From: Ilex aquifolium
Taxonomy: Eukaryota > Streptophyta > Magnoliopsida > Aquifoliales > Aquifoliaceae
Direction: 5' to 3'
Length of the DNA stretch: 64,000 nucleotides
Assembly (NCBI GenBank): GCA_951799425.1
Contig: OX637401.1
Coordinates: 18,253,501 to 18,317,500 of the forward strand
Below are positions 33,768 through 45,482 of the stretch, piece after piece (position 1 is the first letter of the stretch; every line of letters begins with the position of its first letter). The notes under the pieces are model-generated. The model was not told the origin of the DNA, did no database searches, and saw only the letters and a list, made by a program, of their open reading frames with translations. The position numbers and the translations under genes were made by a program.

Positions 33768-36115
33768 AAAGCTGATAGTTTAACCACAAATCACACTACA
33801 TTGCTAGGTTAGTTCAAAAGTTAATATATATATGTTGTAATCTTCTTCTAGTCATGCATGAATACATCAATGGCCCCATAATTTCAATAGCAGAAATATG
33901 AGTGTCTCAAGAAGTTTAACAATTCAAAACTTTTGGCAAATCGCTTCTATCGAGTTCCCCAATAGTATATTAGCTTAGTAGCTTAACTCTTTCTACTGGT
34001 GTGGAGCTGCTAGGACCATTTGTACCATAGCAGATAAAAAAAAAATAGTTGTATGGAATGCTTGGCTAGAATTTATTATGCATAGAGAATCAAAACACTA
34101 TCAGATGGTTCATCTTACTAAAATTATGTTGGCTTAATCACCCTTGATTGCTAACATTTGAAAACAAAAAACAAAATTCAGTCTAAAATGATCTGAACTT
34201 CAATTGAATTGAGTTATGTTTCTTGAACCAACCGATGAGTTTAAACGGAGATTGAATCAAAAGGAGATGGAGATAGAGTACACATATGCAAGGAGGAGAC
34301 TGAAATATGTCAGTTAAGAATTCGAGTCAACATTAATTTTGAGTCAAGATTTGGTTCTACCTTTATTTTATATGAGGTTGATCAAAGGGCTGTAACTTAT
34401 TTGTTGCATGTTGTTACTCAAATTTAAATTTGGTCTAACCGTTGTAACTTATTTGTTGCATGATTTTTTTTTTCTCTGACTTACTTCACTTTTCTTTTAT
34501 CTCATTTCTTATGATTGCTAAGTTTAAGATTTTTAGTATTTGCAATTTCATGAGTTGTATCATAGCCTCGATATAGATGTAGCATCTAACTGGATCACAA
34601 TCACCTAAAACAAAAGTTGAAGACCAGAGGAACTCTAGGGTCAATCCTCTGCTACTAAGGTCAGAAAGAAAATTCAAATGAATTCAATGCTTTGGAAGCA
34701 AAATATTACTTGCTTGATACTTGTGTTTCTGCTCATTTTATAGATGTTTTCAGCCAGTTTATTACAAAAGGGATAAGGATTGATGATGTCCATCTCAAGA
34801 GGATTATGGGTCGGCCCTGTACTGATTAGGATTAATGCCAAGTTGGGCTGGACTGCAACTCAGGGATAGCAAGACATAGGTTTTTATTTGCTATAGGGTA
34901 TTCAAGCTTGTGTCAACTACTCCCTCGAATTTGGACTTGGCCCCAAATATCTGAACTGATTGAAACTATCAAGCTTACTTGCAAGAGGTCAAACTTGACC
35001 ATTGAACCTTCCAAAAATCATAACGACCAAGGAAAATGATCACTTGTTGAATTTAAGGCAGCTAAATACAATTTGGCATTTAGGCAAAAGTTGTAAACAG
35101 GGTCTTTTAAACTTTAGTATTATTATATAATTTAGTAGCATAACTAGAATTTTATTTAAAATTATCTTTTTTTCTTTTTGAGATGTAAAATTGATCGTAG
35201 GGATTTATTAATATTAATTCTTTTATTTTATTTTATTTTTGTGAGTAAATGTTACAGGTATTCTCAATATTGTATAAGAAATACATGCATTTGAAAAAAA
35301 TAAAATAAAATAAAAAATCTAAGCACCAAAAATAAAAAATTTCTAGTTTTTATACAGCTTAATGTTTCTATTGAAATGTTAATAGTTGTCGATAAAACTA
35401 TTGCTAGATTTTTATTTTGAAAAATAACTCTAAGTTATCATCATCAGAAAATTGATCCATTTCACAAATTCTCAACATTTTGTTAATATACTTTTAAGTT
35501 TGTGAGAGAAAAAAAAATTATTTTAAGTGGCAGAGAATGAGAGAAATGGGAAAGGAGAGACTAGCATGAAGATGTCATTAATTTTATTTTTTTTAATTTT
35601 TTTTTGAAAATATGAGTAAGAAAAAAAATATGTCCAACTTATGCACTATAAATACAACTCAAATGATGGATTGAGAAAATACTAATTAGATTAATTATGG
35701 TTTGAAATGTAGGAGAATCGGCTACCGATAAGTATTGAGTTATTTGTAGTTGTGAATTAGCATATAAAAGGAGGATAAAATATTTAAGATTAATTTTTTT
35801 TTAGATTAAAAATTTGATCTAACTTATTTATAAAATGAGGTGATAATTGATATGATCCAATAGGATAATTATAACTAAAACTCTTGAATTTTTTAAATAG
35901 AACTATATTACTTGACACGTCATTAGATAAATAAAGTGGGTCAAAATTTTAAATCTCAATAATAATACTCATTACTTGATGGTGTAACATCAAAAAACTA
36001 GCAATAACCACGTGTCTGGAGACACTCTACAATACAAAAAATTAAACATCAGTCGTGCAACTTTTATATTTTAAATAGATTTTTTTTAATTACATAATTT
36101 AAAATAAAAAATAAA

Positions 36116-36117
<2 letters not shown>
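33768..36117. other. intergenic DNA downstream of the receptor kinase
   Basis: No gene. A 110-bp stretch at about 35,865-35,975 (ttataactaaaactcttgaa; gataaataaagtgggtcaaa) recurs at 45,260-45,385, on the far side of the Tat element, in the same orientation. Confidence 0.5.

Positions 36118-36161
<44 letters not shown>
36118..36161. repeat. (GA)n microsatellite
   Basis: About 20 GA units. Confidence 0.95.
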
Positions 36162-36164
<3 letters not shown>

Positions 36165-36323
36165 GTGTGAATTAGTAGAGTTGTGTAACATTAACAAATG
36201 CATTGATTGAGTTATTTAATAATTAGGACGGTGTAGAAAAAATGATATTTTTGAACAAAAAAAAAAAAATTGGAATGATTTTTGTACCATTGGAATAAAG
36301 TAAAAAAAATTTTGGATTAATCT

Positions 36324-36888
36324 TGATGGGTCAGGCCCAAATAACCCAATCTTTGGGTAAAGCCCAAGCTTAGAGAAGATCCAACATACCCAATGAGGTC
36401 CAAGCCAGTCAAACCCATTGGAAGACTATGTCACAAAGGAGCATTCCGGAGCCTCACCCACACCACTTGGAGAGCATCATAACTTCTTTGCCCATTGAGG
36501 AGAGGAGAGGTCGCCAAGGAGAGGAAAGGTCGCCAAGGAGAGGAGAGGTCATCAAGCTATTTAAATACTATTGAGTTACCCCAAGTCCGTTATGACTGTC
36601 GGACTACCTACTCAATTACTCCACAGACCACTATAAATTGTAAGCTCCCCCAACACTTGGGGGGCATCTCACAAAAACTCGAAACTCATCTCTCTCTCTT
36701 GTAATTCCCTAATCTCCTTACCTGAGTTAATAAACTTCCCGGCGAACTTAGCCATTGAAAGTGGACGTAGGTCTCGTTGACCGAACTACTATAATCCTTG
36801 TGTTGTTCTCGTCTTTCCTCTACTTATTATTACTGTATTTTATACTATTACTTGACTGTGGTGGGCAAACCAATTTTGTGCATCATCA
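36324..36888 (+). repeat. 5' LTR
   Basis: TGATGGGTCAGG to GCATCATCA. A TATA box (tataaat, 36632-36638) and an AATAAA signal (36729-36734) mark the promoter and polyadenylation parts. A 19-bp tandem gaggtcgccaaggagagga type repeat lies at 36,497-36,550. Confidence 0.93.
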
Positions 36889-36910
36889 GTTTGGCGCCGT
36901 CTGTGGGAAA
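36889..36910 (+). other. primer-binding site
   Basis: tttggcgccgtctgtgggaa directly after the LTR; the tggcgcc start matches a tRNA 3' end in ggcgcca. The tRNA was not assigned. Confidence 0.75.
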
Positions 36911-36951
36911 CACAAAATTCTCATTTCTATAAAATCTTCTCTGTCAAATCC

Positions 36952-38440
36952 ATGAATCCTCCTGAAAACAATCCTGTGCGAGAAGAGGAGGTTGCTCCTC
37001 TTCCGCTCGCTAATCCGGTCCTGAATGCGCAGCAGATGCTGGACACCATGCAGCAACTTATGGCCCAGAACCAACAGATTCTGCAGCTGATGCTTGGGCA
37101 ACAAGGAGGAGCGCAGCCCGGACCTCAAGCTAGGGAAGCTCCACTCCCTAGTCATCAAGCTCCCCCTCCAGGCGCCCCACCCTTGGGCGCCCAGCCAAGG
37201 GGGGCCCACCATGATGGACCTCCTCTTCCAGCCCCTGCTCCTGCTCCCCATGGTGGAGACCCTCCTCTCCAAGAGGATGAGGGTGAAAACCAAAACATTG
37301 AGCATGAGAGTCATTTCCGTGGTAATTCTAGAGGACCTCCTCCCAATCAGTGGGATGAAAAAATTAAGGAAGTGCAGAATCAGCTGGGTGATGTCTTCAA
37401 CGCCATGAAGGCACAGGGACCCGAAACGGTGGACTATCTCGTAAGTCGAACCGACACACCCTTCAAGCCTGACGTAGCTAACTACCCGCTTCCTCAAAAA
37501 TTCAAGATGCCATCCGTTGAGACCTTTGACGGTAAAAAAGATCCACTGGACCACCTCGAAACCTTTAAGACTTTGATGCAGCTGCACAATGCTCCCGACG
37601 AAATCATGTGCCGAGCATTCCCAACCACCCTGAAGGGATCCGCTCGACAATGGTTCGCCAAGATTTCCCCCTCCTCCATTGGCTAGTTTGCTGAGCTGAG
37701 CAGGTCTTTTGTGTCACACTTCATTGGAGGACGTCGCCACCAAAAGCCTGTCACACACCTGCTGAGCATAAAGTAGGAGAGAGATGAGAGCTCGATGAAA
37801 AGGTTAGCATGACCGCCTTCCTGGGAGGCCTCCGGTCATCGAGCTTCCTTTTCTCGGTGATGAAGCGCCCACCGAAAAGCATGCCTGAGTTACTAGCGAA
37901 GGCCCAGAAGTATATGAACGCCGAAGACATTACAAGGGCCAGACGAGGTGAGTCCTCGAGAACTGAGGAGAAAAGAAAGGAGAGAGACAGAGACGACAAG
38001 AGGGAGAGTAATAACAAGCGCGGCAGGACAGAAAGGATACCTGCCAAGGACTGTCTCGGACCCGCTCCCCAGAGAGAGCGACAAGCCTTCACTCCCCTTA
38101 ACGCCTCTGTCGGGCACATCCTATTACAAATTCAGGATGATCCCGCAGTAAAGTGGCTAGGGAGAATGAAGTCTCCTTCAAACCGCAGGAACCCAATCAA
38201 GTATTGTCGCTTCCATCGCGACCATGACACCGACGACTGCTATGACCTCAAAAGACAGATTGAGGAACTCATTCAACGAGGTCACCTACGCCAATATGTG
38301 GCCGGTAGAGGACAGGCACCGGCACCGCCTCGTAACCAGGAAGAACAGCAGCCCATCGGGAAAATTCACACCATCTCCGGAGGGCTTGCAGGGGGAGGAG
38401 AATCCCTCACCGCAATGAAGACTCATGCCAGGAAAGCCAG
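36952..38440 (+). pseudogene. gag region of the Tat element (fossil)
   Basis: Starts MNPPENNPVREEE, with a glutamine-rich stretch, a proline-rich linker, the capsid-type retrotransposon gag block (LDHLETFKTLMQLH, AFPTTLKGSARQWF) and a zinc-knuckle-like C/H region (YCRFHRDHDTDDC) typical of Tat gag. The structural protein would form the particle around the element RNA. Confidence 0.85.
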
Positions 38441-38519
38441 CCATCTTGATGAATTACGCCCATCTAAGGCACCAAAGCATGGCAACGACGAGGTCATATC
38501 TTTCTCGGACAAGGATTTA

Positions 38520-41500
38520 GAGGGAATTCAGCACCCCCATGATGACCCTCTGGTGCTTACCATGACCGTTGCCAACTTCCAAGTGCGGAGAATTCTTGTG
38601 GACAGTGGCAGCTCTGTGGATATCTTGTTCGCAGAGGCTTATGACAAGCTCAACTTGGACAGGGAGAGACTACAGCCTATCAGGTCACCCCTCATTGGGT
38701 TCTCCGGAGAGAAGGTGTATCCCCTAGGGTCCATCACCTTACCAGTCACTGCAGGTGTAGCACCCCGAAGCTCCACAATCATGGTTAACTTCCTGGTGAT
38801 AGATTGCCCTTCAGCGTACAACATCATTCTAGGCCGACCCGCTCTCAACACTCTAAGAGCGGTGCCCTCTACCTACCACCTCATTCTCCGCTTCCCTACC
38901 CCGAGCGGAGTCGGAGAGGTCCGGGGAGACCAGGTAGCTGCAAGAGAGTGCTACGTCTCCTCTATGAAGGCGAGGAAGCCACAGGAGGCACTGCAAGTAG
39001 AGGTCCTCGACCCAAGGGATGATGCCACTATAGAAAGAGGAGAACCAGTTGAGGATCTCACCCCAGTGACCCTGGATGTAGAGTATCCAGAAAGAAAAGT
39101 GTACATTGGCTCTTCCCTTCCTGAAGACTTGGTCCGCCAGCTCATAGACTTTTTGAGGGGTAATATGGACGTTTTTGCTTGGTCACATGCGGACTTGGAG
39201 GGCATCGACTTTGAGGTTGCCACCCACCGCCTCAACGTCGACCCTCACCACAAGCCTGTTCGCCAAAAACTAAGAGGTGCCTCCACTGAAAGGGCCCAAG
39301 CGATGGAAAAGGAGGTGGGAAAGTTGATAGAGAACGGAGCAGTTAGAGAAGTAGCCTATCTTGAGTGGCTCTCAAACGTGGTAATGGTGACGAAAGCTAA
39401 TGGGAAGTGGCGCCTCTGCGTCAACTTTACTGAGCTTAACAAAGCGTGCCCAAAGGATAGCTATCCACTACCACAAATCGACCTCCTTATCGACGCCACA
39501 ACAGGACATCAATTGTTCACCTTCTTGGATGCATACTCTGGGTATAACCAGATCAGCATGCACCCCCCAGACCAGGAGAAGACATCGTTCATCACTCCAA
39601 GGGGAACCTACTGCTACAAGGTCATGCCCTTCGGGTTGAAGAACGCAGGAGCAACTTATCAACGACTGGTGAACAAGATGTTCCAGTCACAGATCGGGAG
39701 AACAATGGAGGTGTATGTGGACGACATGCTCGTAAAGAGTCTCGCAGCAGCAGATCATATTGACCACCTCCAAAAAACTTTCAATGTTCTCAGGTCATAC
39801 CACATGAAGTTGAATCCTGAAAAGTGCGCCTTTGGCGTAGGCTTAGGAAAGTTCCTTGGCTTTATGGTCAACCAGAGAGGAATTGAGGCAAACCCCGACA
39901 AAATCAGGGCAATCTTAAATATGAAGTCGCCGTCCTCAACCAAGGACCTCCAGCGCCTCAATGGGAGAATTGCAGCGCTCAATAGGTTCGTCTCCAAATC
40001 TGCAGACAAATGTCTGCCTTTCTTCAAAATTCTCCGAAAGGCTTTCGAGTGGGGACCTGAGGCAGAAGAAGCATTCCAAAAGCTTAAACTCTACTTGGCT
40101 AAACCTCCACTCCTTGCACACACTACATCTGGTGAGACTTTATATCTATACCTTTCTGCTTCCCGATCAGCAGTGAGTTCGGTCCTCATCAGGAACAGTG
40201 ACGGAGTACAGAGGCCGATTTATTATGTAAGCAGGGCATATCGGGGAGCGGAAGTCAGATATTCAGAACTAGAAAAATTAGCACTAGCCCTCATCTCAAC
40301 AGCTAGGCGCCTGCGGCATTACTTTCAGAGTCACACTATTGTTGTCGTCACATATCAGCCTCTAAAGAGAGTATTGGGGAAGCCGGATGTATCCGGGAGA
40401 CTCCTTAAATGGGCAGTGGAACTAGGCGAGTTCGACATCCAGTACCAGCCAAGGGCGGCTATCAAAGCACAAGCCTTGGCAGATTTTGTTGCGGAGCTTA
40501 CACCAGTAGGGGAGGTAAATGAATATTCTACGCTTCAGACATCGAGTCCGGACACCCAAAGCAAGGTGATACAGAACGAGGACACTAGGGCACCCACACC
40601 TGGCGCCCAGACACTCCCGGGCGCCCAGGACTCCTCTGCAGGCGCCCAGACCTCCTCTGCAGGCGCCCATGCCTCCTCTGCAGGCGCCCAGACCTCCTCT
40701 ACAGGCGCCCAGGCCTCATCTGCAAGCGTCCAGGCCTCCTCTGCAGGCACCCAGACCTCCTCTGCAGGCGCCCAGACCTCCTCTGCAGGCACCCAGGCAC
40801 TCCCGGGCGTCCAGGCCTCCTCTATAGGCGCCCAGGCCTCCTCTGCAGGCGCCCAGACACTCCCGGGCGTCCAGGCCTCCTCTGCAGGCGCCCAGACCTC
40901 CTCCGCAGGCACCCATCCTGGAGCCTTGCCACCCAATCTTGTTTCTTTGACTCCTTCAGTGATCTCCGAACTCTCCTCTTCGCCGCTTTGGAAGCTTTAT
41001 GTGGATGGATCATCAACCCGTGAAGGAGGTGGGGCTGGCTTAATCCTAATCAGCCCCGAAGGCGCTACCATCAAGTACGCTGTGAAGCTCCACTTTATCG
41101 CCTCCAACAATGAGGCAGAATATGAGGCCCTCCTCTCTGGACTATGATTGGCAATCGAGATGGAGGCTCAACACCTCATCACTCACAGCGACTCTCAGCT
41201 AATAGTCAACCAAGTAAATGGCGAGTTCAAAGCAAAGGGAGCCAGAATGCAGGAGTACCTCGTCATGGTGAAAGCCTTGGTCGCCAAGTTTAAAAATTTT
41301 CAAATCTCCCATATCCCGAGGGAGGAGAACATGGCCGCTGATGCGCTAGCCCGGCTCGCCTCGTCCTCAGACGCCCCACCAGGACCAACATTCATGGGTC
41401 ACCAGTTGGAACCAAACAGGTTAGACATGGAAGCTACAAGTATCAATTGTGCATCTGCCGAGGCAAATTGGATGACCCCAATAAAGGCATACCTCCAGGA

Positions 41501-42704
41501 AGGTGCGTTGACTAATGACCCTAGTGAAGCCAGGAAACTCAGGATGAGAGCCTCCAAATTTACTATTTTACAAGATACTCTGTACAAAAAAGGATACTCC
41601 TTGCCGTTGTTGCGGTGCCTTTCGCCTGAAGAGGCAAACTATGCCCTGCGGGAGATCCATGAAGGGATTTGTGGGAATCATTCTGGAGGGCGCTCCCTTG
41701 CCCACAAGGCGCTCAGACAAGGCTACTTCTGGCCTAGTATGATGAGGGATGCCCAGGAATTTGCCAAGAAGTGCGACAAATATCAGCGCTTCGCCACTGT
41801 GCCCAGACAACCACCAGAGGAGCTCACAGTCGTCACGAGTCCATGGCCTTTCTCCAAATGGGGCATCGACATCCTAGGTCCCCTACCCCTCAGCAAAGGA
41901 CAGTGCAAGTTCGTGGTGGTAGCGGTGGACTACTTCACTAAATGGGCGGAGGCAGAACCCTTAGCAAAAATAACAGACGTCAAGGTGAAGAATTTCATCT
42001 GGAAAAACCTGGTTTGTCGCTTTGGGATACCCCACGCCATTGTCAGCGACAATGCCAAGCAGTTCGACAACAAGCTCCTAAACTCCTTCTGCTCAGACCT
42101 TCAAATAAAGCAACATCATTCCAGCCTGGCACACCCGCAGGCAAACGGGCAGGCTGAGGTCATGGTGAGAACGGTGCTGCGTAACCTAAAGACAAGGCTC
42201 GAAAAGGAAAAAGGTCTTTGGGTCGAGGAGCTCCTAGGCGTATTATGGGCCTATCGGACCACACCAAGAACTCCAACCGGAGAAACCCCTTTCTCCCTCG
42301 CCTTTGGAACTGAGGCAGTCATTCCTATGGAGATCGGGGTGCATTCTCTAAGGGTCCAACACCACGACCCTGTCACCAATGAGGAAGGACTCCGCATCAA
42401 CCTCGACTTAGTAGAGGAGGCAAGGGAGATGGCTGTGGTCCGCAACGTGGAGTACAAGGATCGGATGGCAAAATACTACAACTCGAGGGTGAAGCCTCGT
42501 TCCTTCCAACCAGGAGACTTGGTCCTTAAGAAAGTGATCCTAGCCACAAAGGATTCACGAGAAGGAAAGCTGGGACTGAATTGGGAAGGACCCTACCTCA
42601 TAATAGAAGTGGTGAGGCCAGGTACCTACAAAATACAAGGTTCTGAGGGGAAAGTTTTGCCCCATCCATGGAATGCCGAGCACCTAAAGAGGTACTATCA
42701 GTGA
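38520..42704 (+). pseudogene. pol region of the Tat element (fossil)
   Basis: Order of domains: aspartic protease (DSGSSVDILF, about 38,601), reverse transcriptase (about 39,260-39,800; YVDD at 39,714-39,725), RNase H (about 40,000-40,490), a tandem-repeat linker, a second RNase H (LYVDGSSTREGGGAG ... EAEYEALLSG, then SDSQLIVNQVNGEF and ADALARLA, about 40,985-41,380) and integrase (zinc finger about 41,650-41,780; core WGIDILGPLPLSKGQ, VDYFTKWAEAEPL, FGIPHAIVSDN, HPQANGQAE; ends RYYQ at 42,704). The extra RNase H before integrase is the Tat hallmark. Confidence 0.9.
40598..40915 (+). repeat. 21-bp coding tandem repeat in the pol linker
   Basis: About fifteen units of ggcgcccagacctcctctgca encode GAQTSSA heptads between the two RNase H domains; some units read LPGVQ. 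It keeps frame throughout. Confidence 0.9.
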
Positions 42705-42963
42705 CACCTTGAGAGACTCAAAGTAGAAAAGTTGGGAACTTGATTTTATTTTCTGTACCTTTTTGGGCTGTTGCTCGATGTTGCTTTTTCAGAAGCATTG
42801 AAATAAATAAAACAAAATTTTTAGATTTACTCAAAAAATCTTTGCATTTTTGTATTTAAGATCAAAAGGGCAAAACCACTACCACTTTCACAAAAGTAGG
42901 GCTACAAAATGTTTTTCGAACAAAAAAATAAAGAAATCCTTAAATCAAAAAGTCCCTAGCACT

Positions 42964-44137
42964 CTAACTGCTCTCAGGGTCGTCATCCTCCTCCTCGGCA
43001 TCCTCAGAACCTCCATCACTCTCAGGCGCCTCAGTCGCCACGAAGCGTGAGACATCAATATTGGGGTAGACAGCGAAAATATTTCCCCGAAGCTCCTCAT
43101 AGCCGTCAATGAAAGCTTCGGCAGTGCCATACCTCAAGTCCGCCTCAACCCGGGAAGCTCTCTCTTGAGCAGTGTTCACATCTGCCTCTGCGGCAGCCTC
43201 TCTGAGCATGGCCCTCTCGTGGGTCTCTGCAAGCTCAGCCTCAAGTTTGGTCACCCTCTCATGGGTCGCCGAAAACTCAGCCTCTCTGAGTATGGCCCTC
43301 TCGCGGGTCTGTGCAAACTCAGTCTCAAGCTTGGCCACCCTCCCATGGGTCACATAAAACTCAACCTGGGTCTTTGCAAGCTCAGCCTCACTGAGTGTGG
43401 CCCTCTCGCGGACCTCAACAAGCTCATCCTCGAGCCTGACCACCCTCCCATGGCTCACCGAAAGCTCAGCCTTAAGATCAGACTGGTGATAAAGGAGGGT
43501 CCTTGCAAACATACACATAGATGTTGTTGAAGCCTGAGGAAGAACAAAGGCAAAAAGATGTCAGAAATGTATGTGAGGAAGGGAGAAAAGGGAGATAATA
43601 AACCCTTACCTGAGCCCAACTTTCCAAGTAAGAGCGGAGAATTCCATCGGTGCCCGTGGAACCGAGCTCGGTCATATCCCTGGAACACACAAACTTCTCA
43701 ATCCGATCCCTAATGACCGGCAGGTTACCTAGCATAGAGATACCCTGAGAAGATGTCCCAGAAGAAGTCCCCACAGGAGACGATGGAGGGAAAATAAAAG
43801 GTGCGGCCGATAGGAGAAACTCCGGAGTAAGAGGTACAACTGAGGGTGTAGGCACCACTGGAGGGGGCATTGGATCAAAGGGAGCCCTAGGAATCACTAG
43901 AGGAGTTGATTGAGGAGAGTTCCCCTCGGGCGATACCATTGGAGATGTCACTTGGGAGACCTGCGCGCCCAGCCCCTGCACGCCCAGCACATCGGCGCCC
44001 AGCGCCTCACATCGAGTCTCCAACGGCGCCTCCACTCCGGCGTCGGACAGCCTGGTCTCTTCCTCCACAGCGTTGACTTCTTCAAGCTCTCCATTAATAT
44101 TCCCTAAGAGTTGCACATCATCTTTTCCAGCCAACAT
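42964..44137 (-). CDS. antisense extra ORF of the Tat element, with intron-like gap (fossil)
   Basis: On the minus strand, 44137-43610 is open from an ATG (MLAGKDDVQL, acidic, then proline/serine-rich) and 43533-42964 is open to a stop with heptad-like repeats (ELAKTQVEF, HGRVAKLETEF, HERVTKLEAELAETHE), a probable coiled coil, and an acidic tail (DAEEEDDDPESS). The 76 bases between them start gtaagg and end ttcctcag and the phases agree, so an intron is likely. Extra ORFs between pol and the 3' LTR, some antisense, are known in the Tat lineage; their function is not established. A TATA box lies upstream. Confidence 0.75.
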
Positions 44138-44244
44138 GTTTTCTCAAACACTCAACTCAACAAGCTCTTAAAGGATTTTTTGGGATAAAGCTCTCCTTCT
44201 CACTCAAGATTGAATAGAATGGGTGAAATGGATGAGAGGTCTTC

Positions 44245-44252
44245 TATTTATA
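44245..44252 (-). promoter_or_regulatory. TATA box for the antisense ORF
   Basis: TATAAATA on the minus strand, 108 bases before the ATG at 44137, in a GC-flanked setting (gggtataaatagaag). Transcription would begin near 44,215 and run toward pol. Placement is inferred from sequence. Confidence 0.6.
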
Positions 44253-44334
44253 CCCCAGGGTTTAAAAGAAAGAAGAAGAAGCCCAAATTAGAAACCAAGG
44301 GCGGACGAATTTACAAAAAATACCCCTGTACCGT

Positions 44335-44415
44335 ACCGCGGGGGCGTTGCCTCCGCTCCGCTTCGCTCCACTCCGCTACGCTCCGCTACGCTCCGCTCCA
44401 CCCGCTCCGGCATCT
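44335..44415. repeat. GC-rich short tandem repeat
   Basis: Units of gctccgctac/gctccgcttc/gctccactcc, 10 bp, about seven copies, upstream of the antisense TATA box; open frames here are artefacts. Confidence 0.85.
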
Positions 44416-44633
44416 GCCCTCCTTGCCATTGTGCACACAGCAAATATGAGCCACACATACTCCAACAATCTCCACCTTGGCAAATATTCACCCTTAAAAA
44501 AAAAACATGTATTCGGGAACTCCACCTAGGACGCCATGTTGTGGCCTCCCGAAGTTTTTCCTGTTTTGCCGGGCAGCCGAAAAATCAAACTCAACCTGAA
44601 TGCCCTTATTTCCAAGTTTCATTAGATGAAGGA

Positions 44634-44647
44634 CATTGGGGGGCAAA
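44634..44647 (+). other. polypurine tract
   Basis: cattggggggcaaa immediately before the 3' LTR. Confidence 0.7.
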
Positions 44648-45212
44648 TGATGGGTCAGGCCCAAATAGCCCAATCTTTGGGTAAAGCCCAAGCTTAGAGA
44701 AGATCCAACATACCCAATGAGGTCCAAGCCAGTCAAACCCATTGGGAGACTATGTCACAAAGGAGCATTCCGGAGCCTCACCCACACCACTTGGAGAGCA
44801 TCATAACTTCTTTGCCCATTGAGGAGAGGAGAGGTCGCCAAGGAGAGGAAAGGTCGCCAAGGAAAGGAGAGGTCATCAAGCTATTTAAATACTATTGAGT
44901 TACCCCAAGTCCGTTATGACTGTCGGACTACCTACTCAATTACTCCACAGGCCACTATAAATTGTAAGCTCCCCCAACACTTGGGGGGCATCTCACAAAA
45001 ACTCGAAGCTCATCTCTCTCTCTTGTAATTCTCTAATCTCCTTACCTGAGTTAATAAACTTCCTGGCGAACTTAGCCATTGAAAGTGGACGTAGGTCTCG
45101 TTGACCGAACCACTATAATCTTTGTGTTGTTCTTGTCTTTCCTCTACTTATTATTACTGCATTTTATACTATTACTTGACTATGGTGTGCAAACCAATTT
45201 TGTGCATCATCA
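44648..45212 (+). repeat. 3' LTR
   Basis: Same length (565 bp) as the 5' LTR with 13 substitutions and no length change. Confidence 0.93.
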
Positions 45213-45215
45213 AAT

Positions 45216-45482
45216 CTTAACCGTTATTGTATTTTCATAAGTTAAAATTCAACATCCTAACTGTAATATTAGATAAATATACAAAATATAATTATAACTA
45301 ATACTCTTGAATTTTTTAATTGGAATTATATTACATGACACATCATTAGATAAATAAAGTGAGTCAAAATTTTAAATCTGAATAACATTAATGATGATGT
45401 GATACCAAAATATATACAAAATAGTATTGTATATGTTGAGAAGAGAAGACTAAGACAAGAAAAATTACTGTTTTATTCATAA
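45216..45482. other. intergenic DNA downstream of the TNL
   Basis: Holds the second copy of the 110-bp repeat described at 35,865-35,975. No gene. Confidence 0.4.

Larger units (their letters stand above)
36324..45212 (+). mobile_element. full-length Ty3/gypsy Tat-lineage LTR retrotransposon (fossil)
   Basis: Two 565-bp LTRs, perfect 5-bp flanking repeat aatct (36319-36323, 45213-45217), a primer-binding site right after the 5' LTR and a polypurine tract before the 3' LTR. Internal order is gag, protease, reverse transcriptase, RNase H, second (archaeal-type) RNase H, integrase, then an antisense extra ORF: the layout of the Tat lineage. The LTRs differ at 13 of 565 positions (2.3 percent), 12 of them transitions; at commonly used plant rates this is roughly one to a few million years. 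Coding regions are nearly whole with about two or three breaks. Confidence 0.93.

Noticed and set aside
40422-41016. Several minus-strand frames rich in GACRGGL or APAEEAW
   Set aside because: Shadows of the 21-bp tandem repeat in the Tat pol linker.
43165-43530. Plus-strand frames opposite the antisense coiled-coil ORF
   Set aside because: They mirror its repeat structure and lack any domain; the minus strand has the start, TATA box and splice-like gap.
44210-44529. SLHSATLRYAPLH type frames
   Set aside because: Artefacts of the 10-bp gctccgctac repeat.
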